Shown piece by piece: positions 36,921 to 50,127 of a DNA stretch of 64,000 bases; position 1 is the stretch's first letter, and every line of letters starts with the position of its first letter. A program made the translations under genes and the position numbers. Origin of the DNA: Phoebastria nigripes (taxonomy: Eukaryota > Chordata > Aves > Procellariiformes > Diomedeidae); assembly GCA_035582835.1 (NCBI GenBank), contig JAYKAV010003143.1:681435-745434 (forward strand), in the 5' to 3' direction. The notes beneath the pieces were generated by a model that ran no database searches, was not told where the DNA came from, and was given only the letters and a program-made list of their open reading frames with translations.

Positions 36921-37740
36921 CATAGAATCATAGAATCGTTTAGGTTGGAAAAGATCTTTAAGATCATTGAGTCCAACCGTTAACCTAAGGCTGCTAAGTC
37001 CACCACCAAATCATGTCCCTAAGTGCCACATCTACACGTCTTTTAAATACCTCCAGGGATGGTGACTCAACCACTTCCCTGGGCAGCCTNTTCCAGTGCT
37101 TGATAACCCTTTCAGGGAAGAAATTTTTCCTAATATCCAATCTAAACCTCCCCTGGCACAACTTGAGGCCATTTCCTCTTGTCCTATGGCTTGTTACTTG
37201 GGAAAAGAGACCAACACCCACCTCACTGCAACCTCCTTTCAGGTAGTTGTAGAGAGCGTTAAGGTTTCCCCTGAGCCTCCTTTTCTGCAGGCTAAACAAT
37301 CCCAGTTCCCTCAGCTGCTCCTCATAGGATGTGTGCTCTAGACCCTTCACCAGCTTTGTTGCTCTTCTTTGGACACGCTCCAGCACCTCAATGTCCTTCT
37401 TGTAGTGAGGGTCCCAAAACTGAACACAGTATTTGAGGTGTGGCCTCACCAGTGCCGAGTACAGGGGGACAATCACTTTCCTAGTCCTGCTGGCTACACT
37501 ATTTCTGATGCACGCCAGGATGCTATTGGCCTTCTTGGCCACCTGGGCACACTGCTGGCTCATATTCAGCCGGCTGTCAACCAATGCCCCCAGGTCCTTT
37601 TCCGCCAGGCAGCTTTCCAGCCACTCTTCCCCAAGCCTGTAGTGTTGCATGGGGTTGTGGTGACCCAAGTGCAGGACCTGGCACTTAGCCTTGTTAAACC
37701 TCATACAACTGAGGCCCATTGATCCAGCCTGTCCAGATCA
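36921..37740 (-). mobile_element. 5'-truncated CR1 LINE with open ORF2 C-terminus
   Basis: On the minus strand the element runs from a truncation point near 37,740 to the typical CR1 end at 36,921, where CATAGAAT octamers are repeated on the plus strand. The frame at 37,719-36,994 is open for about 240 codons. It contains the CR1 ORF2 C-terminal signatures [53 protein letters not shown] and [17 protein letters not shown], in order. The catalytic reverse-transcriptase core and endonuclease are absent through 5' truncation. The absence of stops (one N apart) suggests a fairly young copy. It is not functional. Confidence 0.95.
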
Positions 37741-38883
37741 ATCATATATAAAGTTTAAAATTCCTACCAAGTATGTGAAACCTCTTCATTGCTGCTTTTT
37801 TGTGTGTGTGTGTTCTGGGCACCTACTTGCTTCTTGAGCAGACCCCATTAATAATGCTGTGCACAAATGCCTTTTGTAGTTGTTACAGAATAAATATATG
37901 CCTGTACTAATGAAGCATTTTTTGTGCATCTGCAGTCTGCTGCATCTCAAAGCAATCAGTAGTTGGCTGTATTTTTCATGAATTTTAATTATTAGAATAA
38001 TTACACTGATGTTGTGTCTTTTGATGTATTGTGTGATCAGAGAACAACTCCAAAGGGACCTGGCTTGTTCATATAATGTTCCTGCAGTCAGTAAGACTAC
38101 AGGCTATTATACAGCTAAAACAGTAACTTGCTTTCTTTACTTAACATCTGCTCTACTTTAATATGTGATTCATCCTACTGACGGCAGCTTTTCCAACTTG
38201 ACTCTCTCTTGAGGACACATTAAAAGATGTAGAAAAATGAAGTTGTTACAAACATGCCCATCCAGAAACAGAGGCAACAAAACTTCACATATTCCTACTG
38301 TTTCTTTCCTTGTCTAATGTGGTAATACTGTCTGTTCCTAGAGATGAGTTGTTTCTGACTGGGATAGTGAGGAGCTAATAAGACAGCATATGAAGACAGC
38401 CACATGTATGTTAAGGTGTGAAGGGAAAGGTAGTATCTCATGTTAAATCAACTGATATAATTGCAGAAAATCTCAGAACAAGAAAGCTTGTCAGCCTTCC
38501 TTATTTACTTTTGCAACGCTGTAGTTTGGTCTAATCAAAGAGATTACTATTTCATGCAAATATTGCTTTATGTTTTATCTCAGACTTTTGTGGCTACACC
38601 ACCACTGTGGCTATATAGTGGAATGACAAATGCATAAACTTAGTTTGATTCATTACTTGCAAAGTTATTTCTAGTGTTCTCACTGCATTTCTTATTTGTT
38701 ACACAAGCACACCATGTGCTTGTTGAAATCTGATAGTAAAAATGAGTTAATCAGGAACTCAACTGAGATCAGAACCTGAATGAAGCATATTAATATACTT
38801 GTCTTGTGCAAGGAAAAGACTAATGGGCGGCTCAAATCATGTGTGGGTTTTTTTTTTCCCTACATTGCTGACTTGAATACATT

Positions 38884-38929
38884 AAAAAAAAAAAAAACAA
38901 CCAACCAAAAAAAAACCCACACAAAACAA
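38884..38929. repeat. A/C-rich low-complexity tract
   Basis: An A run passes into CAACCAACC and AAAACCCACAC-type sequence. Confidence 0.85.
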
Positions 38930-39764
38930 GCCTACCTATCCTTTCATAACTTTGAGCAAAGCTTTGGTACTCCTTGCTTCAGCAAGTTAACGGTTGTTCC
39001 TCTTAAAACCATTCCTTTTGGCTTGATTATTTTTGAACAATGTGAATATTTTTCAGAGCTGTATGTAAGTATTTTTGCTCTTCTCTATAATTTAAGAAAA
39101 CTTTGCCTTGAAGATGTTATGACCAGTTGGCCATGTAACTGGCTGTGCAGGAACATGATCCTCCCACTATAAGGTGAATGATATGGTCTTGTAGTTGCTA
39201 GGGTGATAGGCTTATCAGTACAAGTCTACCCTTACTCTGCACAAAGTATTGGGTGAGAGATTTTACTGTGCAATGATAGTACTTGTGGTTTAGTTTAGGT
39301 CTTATTTCTTTTGCCTGAATAACCATGGACTGTGTTTTGTACCTCTACTGTGATAACGTAGGTTAATGACCTAAATTATGCTTATCTAAATAGAAGGAAA
39401 TGTGCCTAAATATAAGTACCCATCACGTACAACCTTGTAGCTATTTGATGGAGGTGCTGCTTTTGCACCCCAAGTTGCAAGTTTTGGCTCTGATAGTCTG
39501 AAGTTCTCATCTGCCCCACACCTTATAGATACTTCTGTACATCTCAGTACAGAGCATCTTCCCTTAATTAAGACATACTGTTGAACAAATACAAAAAAAT
39601 CAGCCTCGTGCAAGTGTAAGGTTTCGTTTTCATTTCTCTAGCTTTGAACTGTACACAGCTAGAATTGCGATTTAAATTAATCCAATGCATTTCAGGCATG
39701 CCAGAAAGAGAAGAAATATATATTTCAAACTAAAAATATCCATCTCAAGTTCAGTTTTTTACTT

Positions 39765-39787
39765 AAAAAAAAAAAAAAAAAAAAAAA
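39765..39787. repeat. Poly(A) run, 23 A
   Basis: A simple homopolymer with no recognisable retro-copy before it. Confidence 0.9.
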
Positions 39788-42700
39788 TCTTCCTGATATT
39801 CAAAACACATAGTTTATTCAAGTACACTTCAGTGGTAGTGCTATGCAGTCTGTAAAAAATTGAACAGGAATAGGGACAAAGCTGATTTTGAATAAATGAC
39901 TATTCCTCAGATCAACTCTGAGTCACTTACTCTCTAATACTTCTGTTTTGAACCTCAGTGGAAGCCCTTGTTCTTAATGTAGCCTGTATGAGGTACTTAA
40001 GACCTCCAGCATCCCTGGAACATTATTTGGGTGGGGGGAAGTGCAGTGAGTGAAACAAGTGAAAGGGGTCACTCTATAATTTTATAGCCTTTTCTGTACA
40101 GGCTGAATTTATAAAGCTTTTAAGTGAATGATTCTGCATTCTCATGAGGATTTGTTTAATAATTGAACTTTTTTTTTTCTTCTTCCAGGTAGGGCTATGT
40201 AAAAGTGATCTTAAGAAGATCTGTGCCTTACCTTAGGGTATTAGCCTAATTTCCTGAACTTGCATTTCCTGAAATGCACTTGCATTCTCCATCTGTCGCC
40301 TTGTTCTGTTCTGTTTCCACATTAGAGTTATCTAGTTTGGGTCAGAGCTGACCCTCACCACAAGAAATGTGATAAAGTGAAGCTACTGAATATATGCGTG
40401 GAGTAGTTCTAGAGAAATCTTACATGCTTTTGATTAAGAAAGGAACATGAACATGCTTTCATGTACAAATTTGAAGTGGTTATCCCTTGCCTGACAAGTG
40501 CTGTTAGAATTTTTTTTCCTTTTAAATTTTGCTGAGAAAAGACTAGTGCTAAGGAAGTGATTAGGTACTGTACCATTCTAAAAGATATACTGTCCAATGC
40601 AGCAGTTGAGAGAAAAAGATGTAGTTGTTGGTGTAGAAATACAGGAATTCTCAACACTGCATACCCGAAGGCCTCTATCTTAAAAGTTCATAAAAGAACT
40701 ACTCCTCTCTGCAAAACTTAGGAGAAAAAGATACTCGGATGTTTTGAAAATACAAAATGGAAAGGAGAAAGTTCAACAAAACTCTTGCTTAATCAGAAAA
40801 CATCAAAACCATAACAAAATGAATGAACCAGAAAGGTGACATGTTCCTGTTTCAGAGACCAAAGTTTCCAGACTAGGCTTAAAGACTGCTGATATTTCTA
40901 TCTCATCCAACCCATGTGCAGAACAGTTAGAGATGTCCTCAAAGTTAGTCTGGGTTCTCAAAATCAGAAATAAGTAAGTGAGGGTTCCAGTTTTTTCCCC
41001 CAGTGTATTCCAGTGCCTTCTCCTGACTGCTGCTTCTAGCTGTGTAGAATGGGTTTTGCATTTTGAATGTAAAAGCTCTCATTCTCATTTACAATTTTGG
41101 CAGGTGTAAAAATATCTAAGCAATATGAAGATGACAGCCCTAAGCAAAAGAATTATCATCCTATGTCTAAATCCTGTATCCTACAATCTCCTAATGTTTA
41201 TCTTTGGGTGCTCCTTTACTTACTATTGACAACCTCTGAATACGTTCTTCCATGGAGCATCCTTCTGTGTTGCCCAGGAGCAAATAGGGTATGTATCCTT
41301 CCCAGATACACTCTCTGTTCCATTTGGTTTACTTGCATTGACCTGTAGATGGATAGCTTGTACCCTATCTATTGAATTAAGAAAGTAGCCCCTTGGCTTT
41401 TTCTACTCCCTCCTGGAAAAAGTTCTTTTATTGTTCTCCTCATCACCATGAGGCTTGTTCCTATGATATGGTATGGTTTCTCTTTTGTCACTCTCTAGAG
41501 GATGTGATAGTGTAGTTTAGGTTACCTTGAAAAATGTCTTTGTACGTTGCCCTGTGTTCATCTTAGAGAGGAGAATTAAGATATACAGGGGGAGAGAAAG
41601 GTGCAGAGGTTTGTGGCTATCTATCTTTCCTTCAAAGGTGTTTGTTCTAGCTCCAGGATTGTATCTTGAGAAAGCACCGTCCCCTACCCCAAGAGGTTTA
41701 TATTTATGATAAACAGTTTGGTTGCATCTGAGTAGCAGGTTCTTTGATGATACTTTGCTTATGCTGGGGATGGTAACACTTCCGTATTAAGGCTAAAAAA
41801 CTTGTCTTCCAGTTCTTTGCTAAGCAACTGGTTGATGTAGGTTAGCAGCAGAAATGCCAGGCCGTGTAACTGGAGTGCTGTTGGCTGTTTTTGATGCCCA
41901 TTTGTGCCCGGGGGCAAATCTGGCTGTTGAATTCCTCTGACCGCTGCTTTTCCTTGATTTTTTTTGGAGTGAGGTTCCACTTAACACAGTGGGGACAGAG
42001 GTCTGCTAGCCCTTCCTGGAGCCTGGCACTGAGGTAGTTAGATTAACCGAGCTGGGCTTTCACTATGCCTTTCACAGCTAGAATGCCACGTGCAATTATT
42101 CTGCGTAAGTGACTTTGGTGACCGAAAATTGCAGACCAGTAAATGCAATGTACATGGTATATCTAATATGGGATGTTGATTGACACAGCAGGGACAATAC
42201 ACCAGGGACACTACAGGGACGATTTCTCTTAAGTTTATTAAATAGGAATTAATTTGATATATTCAGGAAGCTGATTGTACCTTCTGGGGAAAAAACCTGA
42301 AACATGGCATATCGGTGGGCATGTGCTGTGTGAAGCTGCAAGCAGCTTTCTACACAGGAATTCCAGCTGTGCCTATCCTACCTCAGTATAAATTGAGGGC
42401 CACTTTGGCCTGCATAGGTGTGTCTAAACTGGTGCTTGAGAGCACTTCCTTGCTCCCAGGTTCATGACCACGTGCTGACTTTCTGCAATAACATGCAAAG
42501 GCAGTTTAGAAGTAGACTTTTGTTTTTAAAAGGGCTCTATGTAAAGATGGCTTCAGAAGTCTTAAAGGGGTCGACTGAAACCCATTAGTAGAACTGGTCA
42601 AGAAACTACATTCCTGTCTTCAGGAAGTTTGAGACTTCAGAATGTTTCCTGTCCCATGAAGTATGATAAACTTACAAAGTCTTTTTCATTTTCCAGAAGT

Positions 42701-45700
42701 ACTTTGAGAGAGGGACTACTACAGCTGTAGGGATACTAGGTTGATGGTTAGGAGATGTATAATGAAGTCTTTGATCTCACCTCTGCTTTCCAGATGAAAA
42801 GGTTTGTGTTATGTGTATTTTAAGCTTGATTTTAAAAAGGTAGAAGAAAATTCCTTAGACTGCTAACTTAAACCTGGGACTTCCAGGTACCAAGTATGCT
42901 TGAAGGTATAAGGGTTTGCTGACTACTGTCAGCTGAGTTGAAGGGAGCAAGCACTTGATGCTGCTTTTTTTTTCCTTATGATGTTATTCCTGTTGGGTGT
43001 TTGAATGAGATTTTTTTTTTTTTTTCCTTAGGATTATGACCTGATTACTTCAGATCAGAGAAACTGTTGATGGTGAAAGTTGCATCAGAAATGGTACAGC
43101 TTTGCCCACAATTTACCTTAACCAAATGGTTGGGAGTTTTCAAAAGAGGTTTAATCGAAATTTCCTGTCGGGATCTGCATGTGTAGAACAGTACAAACAC
43201 AAAGTCCACAGTGGTAAATAACACAGCGTGATTATCTTGCTGCTAGGCAAGATTGTTTCAACTTCTGGCACATTTATTTTAAATAACTCTATTAATACAG
43301 AGCCCCATGTCATTCTGCTTGGCAAAAGTTAGCCTAAGCTGATGAATGCCTATGTATTCTTTTGGGCAGAATTAAAGATAACCTGCTGGATGACTTTGTA
43401 TTTTTTGCTAGGTGCAAAGTGTAGCACTGGTAGTCTCCTTCTGGTCTGAATGATCTCCTTTTGTAAAATGAGCAGTTCTTGTGCAATGGAAAGAAAATTT
43501 GCGCAAACTCATAAAACAGACGCTAAATTAGAGATACACAGAAAGAAAACAGATACTGTATGATGAGTGATGCATACAAGTATCTTGAAAGAAAGAGAAT
43601 ATTTTACTACCTATTTCAGTGACATAAAGGCTTAAAAAATTGTTTTTGCTTTCAAATATCTTTCACCAAATCAAAATTACATTTCAAGTGATGTAACATT
43701 GCTTCTGCTAAAAACCCTGTGAAAGTATGTTTTCTAATGTGACCTGGATATCTTGATGAGGCACAACTTTTCATCTAGTCTGANCCCTTGTTTACTTGCA
43801 TGGCTTCTGATGGGACTTGAAAAAGGTAAGGAAAAATGAGGAGTGGCTTCAGAGAGAAATATTTATAAGCCTATACCTGGAAATATGCAGCTGTTCTTTG
43901 ACTCTGGTAAAATATATTGGGGAGAGGAGATTGCTTGTGTGACACAGGCTCAAAATAGGGGTAGCTTAGTTATTTTGAGAATTGCTTCTGTCTCTTGGTT
44001 TGGACAAGACTTTCTTTCCATTGAGGAGAGTATTAGCTGCTTGGCTGGTAGTTCCTAAAGTTCCTACTCAAAAATATTCTTATGAACATAGAACAACTAC
44101 TGGAGAGTGTTTGATTAACCAAAAAAGTAATGACCAGGTTTACAGCATCTCTTGGAACCCCATTCACAACAAGCATATGAAGACTGCTTAATGTAAGTTC
44201 TCATGTGCTTTTCTTTAAGTAGGTAGCAAGTTATGTGGTTTTATGAAATCTCTAAACTCTGAGGAAAATGCTTTTTCTAAGGTACGCTTCCAAGGTAGCT
44301 ATACAAAAATAACTTGTTATGATAGCAAATTCAGAATGAAGTCATAAAGTGCTTTAACCTTCTACAATTGCCAACAAAAACAAGAACCGTAAAATTGCTT
44401 TCTCTGACCTACTGTCTCGCAGGCAATCTTACACTCATTTACAAAAGTTACTCCAGAATAAAGCAATTATGCTTGGTGAAACACATATGGAGATTGAGGC
44501 CCCCTTTAAGCATCCTGACTTGATCCAACTTTGCCTATCTTGTTCTTAGCCCACCTCCCCTATCCTCCCTCCAGCCCTGACACACATAGCCAAAGAGCCC
44601 CTCGGTGATTTGCAGCTGGCTGTTTAGAAATAGCTTTGAAAAATAAAACGCTAACAATTAAAATAACCGTNTAGCATTTTGTTTGATAAAGCCTGGAACT
44701 GTACGTCTTATACAATGAGGCCTAAAAATCAATATGGCAGTGCCAAGTTTTCTGCTGACGGGGTATTTTGGCTGTCCCTTGGACCTGTGTCTAACAGCAA
44801 CAATACCACAATTACGAAGTGCAAGACCTGTGTGGCTAAACTTTTACCTCACTGACAACAAAGAATGTGCCAGTTGCAACGTATTAGGCTTTCCCTTGAC
44901 AAGCTTAAGGCACAATAATGAGATCGTTGCATGGGAAAGACTGGTGAAGTAATCAATCAAATCTGTGTTTTAGTCTGTTCATGCTTGTAGCTAAGAAACT
45001 GAGACTAAAGGGACAGAGAAAAAAGATGATGGGTCATAGCTTTTATATCTCCTCTTTTTAATCATAGTGCTTTACTAGGTTAGGAGACTGACCTCCAGGC
45101 AGTGGAGAGGGGAGAGGCTCCTATGCGGAGCCTCAAGACTCACTCCCCCGGGTTTCCCTTTTCCCTGAAGCTTTGGAAGCATTTTACTGCGAGGCTTACA
45201 GCAGTACAAGCTGCTTGTTATTTCCCAGCCTGACTCCTATTTAATTCCTCTAACATTCAACAGTTGTTCTTGCTCTTTTTCTTGGTCCCCATTTCATCTT
45301 TCTCCTGAGTTTCATGTAGCCATTTACCTTTGTTTCCACTAAGGTACACCAAATAAGAATAATAATTTATCTCCAATACAGGTCAGTGGGGAATTGAGCT
45401 CTGTTTATCATATTCCAAATTACTTCTGTTTATGAGACAATTTTGCCTTTCTTTATAGAAGCAGATTGTCCACTATATTCAAATGTCTTTTAGTGGAATA
45501 ATTAGTGTTGCAATCTTAATTTACCCTTCTATCCCTCAAAAAATATCTTGAATACGTTTGGATAATTAAATATTTAATCAATATCATATTTTTATCTACT
45601 TTTGATACACCATTCTATAATAAAGGGAACTAGATGGTACAGCAGAAATCAAACTATTACTAGGAATAAGAATTAGTACTATTAAGAGTGTTGAGGAATC

Positions 45701-48221
45701 TTGAGATACAAAGAATGTCAAACAAAAAAGGTTGTACAGATGTTGAAGAAATCTTATATGGCATGAGGGGCTGAGAAACTCATGATTTCATTTGATCTAC
45801 ACTGGTGTTGGCAAGAATGCTTGCAAAAATTACATGTCCATTTAAAAATTATTTTGTCCTTACCGGAATTCAGTTCTTAGTGATTTTCCTAGATGGATCA
45901 TGGTTGGTGTGTGAAACTTTCAATGGCGTAGTCTAATCAATACCATCAGTGTCAAGATACTTTCCTTATGCCTCTTATGTTTCAAGCGAGGTCTAAGATT
46001 ATTAATGGATACAATTTCTTGGAAACGATATGTATTTTCTAAAACTTCCATGTGATATGGCAACTTCTAAGCTGCATTGACATCTCTATTTTATTAATCA
46101 TTGTGACCTAAAATGGGTGGGTCCTTTTGTGGTTTCCTAACTTTTTTTTCCCTTTTTTTGCCCCTCTCAAGTACTTGATTTTGGGAAGTAGACACATATA
46201 AGCAGCTTGCATGTTAATGAAAATGGGCTTACTTTCTCCAGGGAGTGTAACAAATTCAAACTAAAGCTTTATTTTTAATCTTCTCCACTACTGAGGACTT
46301 TTATTTGTATAACTTCAAACAATGTGTTAGTTCCGCACTGATACTTCGTGTACACAGTTGCTGCCTAGGAACAATTTTTGTAATGCATGATATCTGAAAA
46401 AACGCTGTTGTACACTCCTAATTCTAAATATAAAAGAAATTTTCAGATGGCAGAGTGGTTTTATTTAGGAAAGTAACTTTGACTACTTGGAAAGCAAAAT
46501 TCTCAGTGCATGGGTGGGTGAGAGTAACTGAAAATTTGAAAAAGGGTAAGCTGTCTTGTAATGTTCTTGAGAAGCAAAATTTTCTAAACAATGTTTGTGT
46601 ATCTTAGGGATTGTAGTCTCCATTATGCGTAGGAGCCCTCTCATGCCAAACTCTTGTTGGAGTTCATGTCCAATGTAGAAGAGTTAGGAGGTCCTAGTTT
46701 TAGTGAAGTGATGAAGAATAATTTATAAGATAAAACTGAAACTGAAGTTCCACTGCAAGTGATGTATGGAGACAGAGAACAAAATGTTTTTGAAGCAGAA
46801 ATGTTTGTGGGGACCATGAGCAAAAACTTCACCTTTGCTGTAGATGTTTCTTCAGAGTTCTTATTCTGTAGGGTTTCTTGTAATACGGATGAATTCTTAT
46901 TATTTATCATAAAAATATTCCCCAAAACTCACTGAAACAGCTTTAAGGTTTGATTGCAAAATGAAGTTAATTGAGAACTTGGAATGGCAAATCTGGCCCT
47001 CTTCTGTGTTATGATACGGTTTTTAATTATGTGATAGCATATTATTTCTTCTATCAACTACTGCTTCAGTTAATTCACTTATTAAGTACTGTTTGTATGG
47101 TATTCTTTCTATAAATTCAGTAATCTTTCTCCAGACTGTTTTTACATTTTCCCAAATTCATTTATTTACATGCACCCCCTGCAGTCACCCCCCAACTGTT
47201 GACTGTTAAGTAGATCAAAGCTAAAAGCAACAATACATGGCCTTATGTTAGCTTATGTATTAATTGTCTATTTTAATTTCTCTGACAGCTACTTTGCTTT
47301 GAGCAGATGTTTTCACTGAAGAATTCAGTAATGCCTAAACCCCTTTAATACATAGTCATGTGAGTCCTTGCTTATTTTTGTTCTTTTCAATATACATCTT
47401 TTTCAAATCACATGCCGAGTTTGAAACACTTTATTTTGCTAGTTTATATGTTATTGTCAGATAACCTACTTGTCAAATAGGTGGTTGGAGCATCCAAGTA
47501 TTAAACCCTGTCTGTGCTGCAGTTACCTTTTATCATGTATCATTTATCTGTAATCTATTTATACTAACACCAGTTAATTTGGGCTCTTGCAGTTTACTAA
47601 AAGGGTCTACTAAACACCAAGTTGTAGCTTGGGAATAAATAATTCTAAAAAGGTTGGTGTAATATAAAGCTTATCAGTAACTGTTTCCCAAAGCAAAGAA
47701 TCTTGCATGTTATCCATGCTTCCAAAGCCTCTTGCTGTACATTGAGTGTTTTTAATGCATTAAGAAATAGAGGGAAGAAAATTTATCTTCCTCATACTTG
47801 GAAGCTGTATGTGTCTGAGAGTGTCCATAGCGAGTGAAGGGAAAGCTTGTTGCTTTGTTAACTCTTCTTTCAATTCATGGAAGAAGATCTGAGCCAGTAT
47901 AGCTTTGAAGCAAATAGTGTTACCCTGAAGGACAAGTTACCTCCAACCTAATTTCTTTACTCAGATTCTTCTTCATATAATTCCTCTGCCCCAATCTTAG
48001 AACAAGGACGTGCTCTGTACCCTTCTGTTTGACTCCTGACAGAAAAGACTACTTAGGAAGTGCTTTAACATGGTTTTCCAAGCACGTGTACCAGGACCAG
48101 AAAGCGTTGCTGCTAAATGCATGATTTCTGCTTCTCTGCCTATAGGAACACAGAAATGAAGTGCATGAATGGTGTTTGCAAGTTAAACTAAGGAAGAAAG
48201 CATTTAAGAAAACTTTTTAGT

Positions 48222-48239
48222 AAAAAAAAAAAAAAAAAA
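48222..48239. repeat. Poly(A) run, 18 A
   Basis: A simple homopolymer. Confidence 0.9.
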
Positions 48240-50100
48240 TCTCAACTGAAAAAATTTACAGAAAAAACCTTTACTGGCTATCAATGATTTTCAGATATTT
48301 AAGGCATTACTTAAATTCAGGTTTTTATGATTCATAGAAAGTTTATGGTAGACAGGAAAGATCCAGTGAGGGGAAATGCAGAACAGGAGTTATGACTTAC
48401 ATTGAGATAAACCACCAGTATCACTCACAAGTATTTATCTTCACTGATGGTAAGGCTCAGGTGACTCTTCATGGTGGCTTTTCCTTATGTGGAAAAATTT
48501 CCTAGTATACTTAAGGAGGCTGACTTCAAAAGAAGTAGCTGTGACCTCACTATGTAAATATTTGCTGTTTGTGGGTAGCTCTTCTTAAAAGAGTAAGCTT
48601 CATGTCAAAACTTCCAGTGTTTTAATATTTCCCCCCAACTTTCTATACTCTGTTCCGTTTTGTTTAAATGCACAAATACCATTTACAACAGTCCATGATT
48701 GCTTATGCAGTTTTATTTTTGATTGGGGCAAGGATGTTCTTATTCAGCTCCTACCCCTCTTATTCAGCCCTTCAACTGAAAAAAGCTGGTGAGGCAAGTC
48801 ACCACAGAGACCTAGTTGTTATGTTTACACTTTGTCCTAGAAATAGCTTCATGCTTGTGCTCCAACTCATGCTTGTCTAGCATCCAAACAGCTGGCATTT
48901 AAGCCTGCCTCAGATGCAGGCTTTAGATAAACTCTGAAGCATGAGGGAAAAGAATGCCAGAGAGCCTTGGGTGGACCTGGTGATGCAGTATGATCAGGAA
49001 CAGCAATGGGTCATGTTTGTCTCGGCCCTTGCCCAATGTATCATACTGCATTATATAATTAACATGGGGCAGTCACACCTGGAGAGGTCACACGCAATGA
49101 AGTAGTAGAGGGTGAGTAGAAAGTGTCCTTTTTTTGACACTGTGAATGGATAGAGCAGTTTAGAAGGCATGTCATACTATAGTCTACTTCCTGGGCCATA
49201 CTCCTACACAGGATGTAAATGAGGCCAGAGTTCTTGAGTGTTTTTCTGGGGCTAATGAAATATATATATGTGCGTGTGTATATGTTGATATGAATACAAA
49301 TATGGAGTTAAATGTCTTCACGTTAGCGTAGTAGCTTTGCCTGCCTCATTCACCACGTTCCTATGTAACTTTGTGTGCAACATGAATAGGGGGAGATTAT
49401 AGTGTTACAGCCCTGCGAAGCGTCCTGAGAGCTTGCCAAGCAGAAGAACAGTTGTTTAATATTACCTCTGTTTAGAAGCAATTATATCCAGGAAAATGCA
49501 ATTCAGATCAGACCTTCTAAAGCTTGTCAAGGCTAGTTCACTGTTAACTATTTCAAAGCCAGTCGATGCATCTAGAATCACTGGTTTGTTTCATCATTTG
49601 CCAAGGTAGTCATGCCATCACTGTGCCTGTGCTGGGCAAAATACCAAAATGAGGCGGGGTCAAGGAAGTGCCTGTAAAATGTGATATTATTTGGGGTGCT
49701 CAAACTTTCTGTCACTTTGGTTTCAAGCCTTAGTGATGAGATTGTCCAGTGGAACAAGCAGGCCGTATTAAGGAGGAGGGGTTGGATGATCAGAAGGAGG
49801 GAGGGCTCAGCTATAGTGACCTGGGAGGTGGCTTCTGAATGGAGGGCTGACAACACAGGTGGGATCCCTTAATCCGTGCTGGTGGGGCAGGAGGACTAAT
49901 CAGCTGGTGATAGAAAGGAATAGGGCTTTGTCTCTGTGGGGAAGGGAGAATTTTGCCCTGAGGGTTGCTGGGCTCTGGGGTTGATTGTCCTAACAGAGGC
50001 AGCTGCCTGTCTCTCCTATTTCCCTTCCCCAAGCTTTTCATGATACTAAGCTGCTTAGCTTTTAGGTTTGAAGAATACTGGACAGATGTGGTGTGTGGTG

Positions 50101-50127
50101 TTTTTTTTTTTTTTTTTTTTTTTTTTT
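50101..50127. repeat. Poly(T) run, 27 T
   Basis: A simple homopolymer preceded by a GT-rich stretch (GTGGTGTGTGGTG). No minus-strand retro-copy is recognised next to it. Confidence 0.9.

Noticed and set aside
42697..43070. Strong plus-strand acceptors at 42,697 and 43,033
   Set aside because: The frames behind them meet stops within 12-16 codons without good donors.
46833..46865. 33-base minus-strand exon-like piece (NKNSEETSTAK)
   Set aside because: The acceptor is weak and the piece too short to judge; many such pairs are expected by chance.
48983..49051. 12-bp inverted repeat (ATGCAGTATGAT / ATCATACTGCAT)
   Set aside because: An arm of this length at this spacing is expected by chance in 64 kb.
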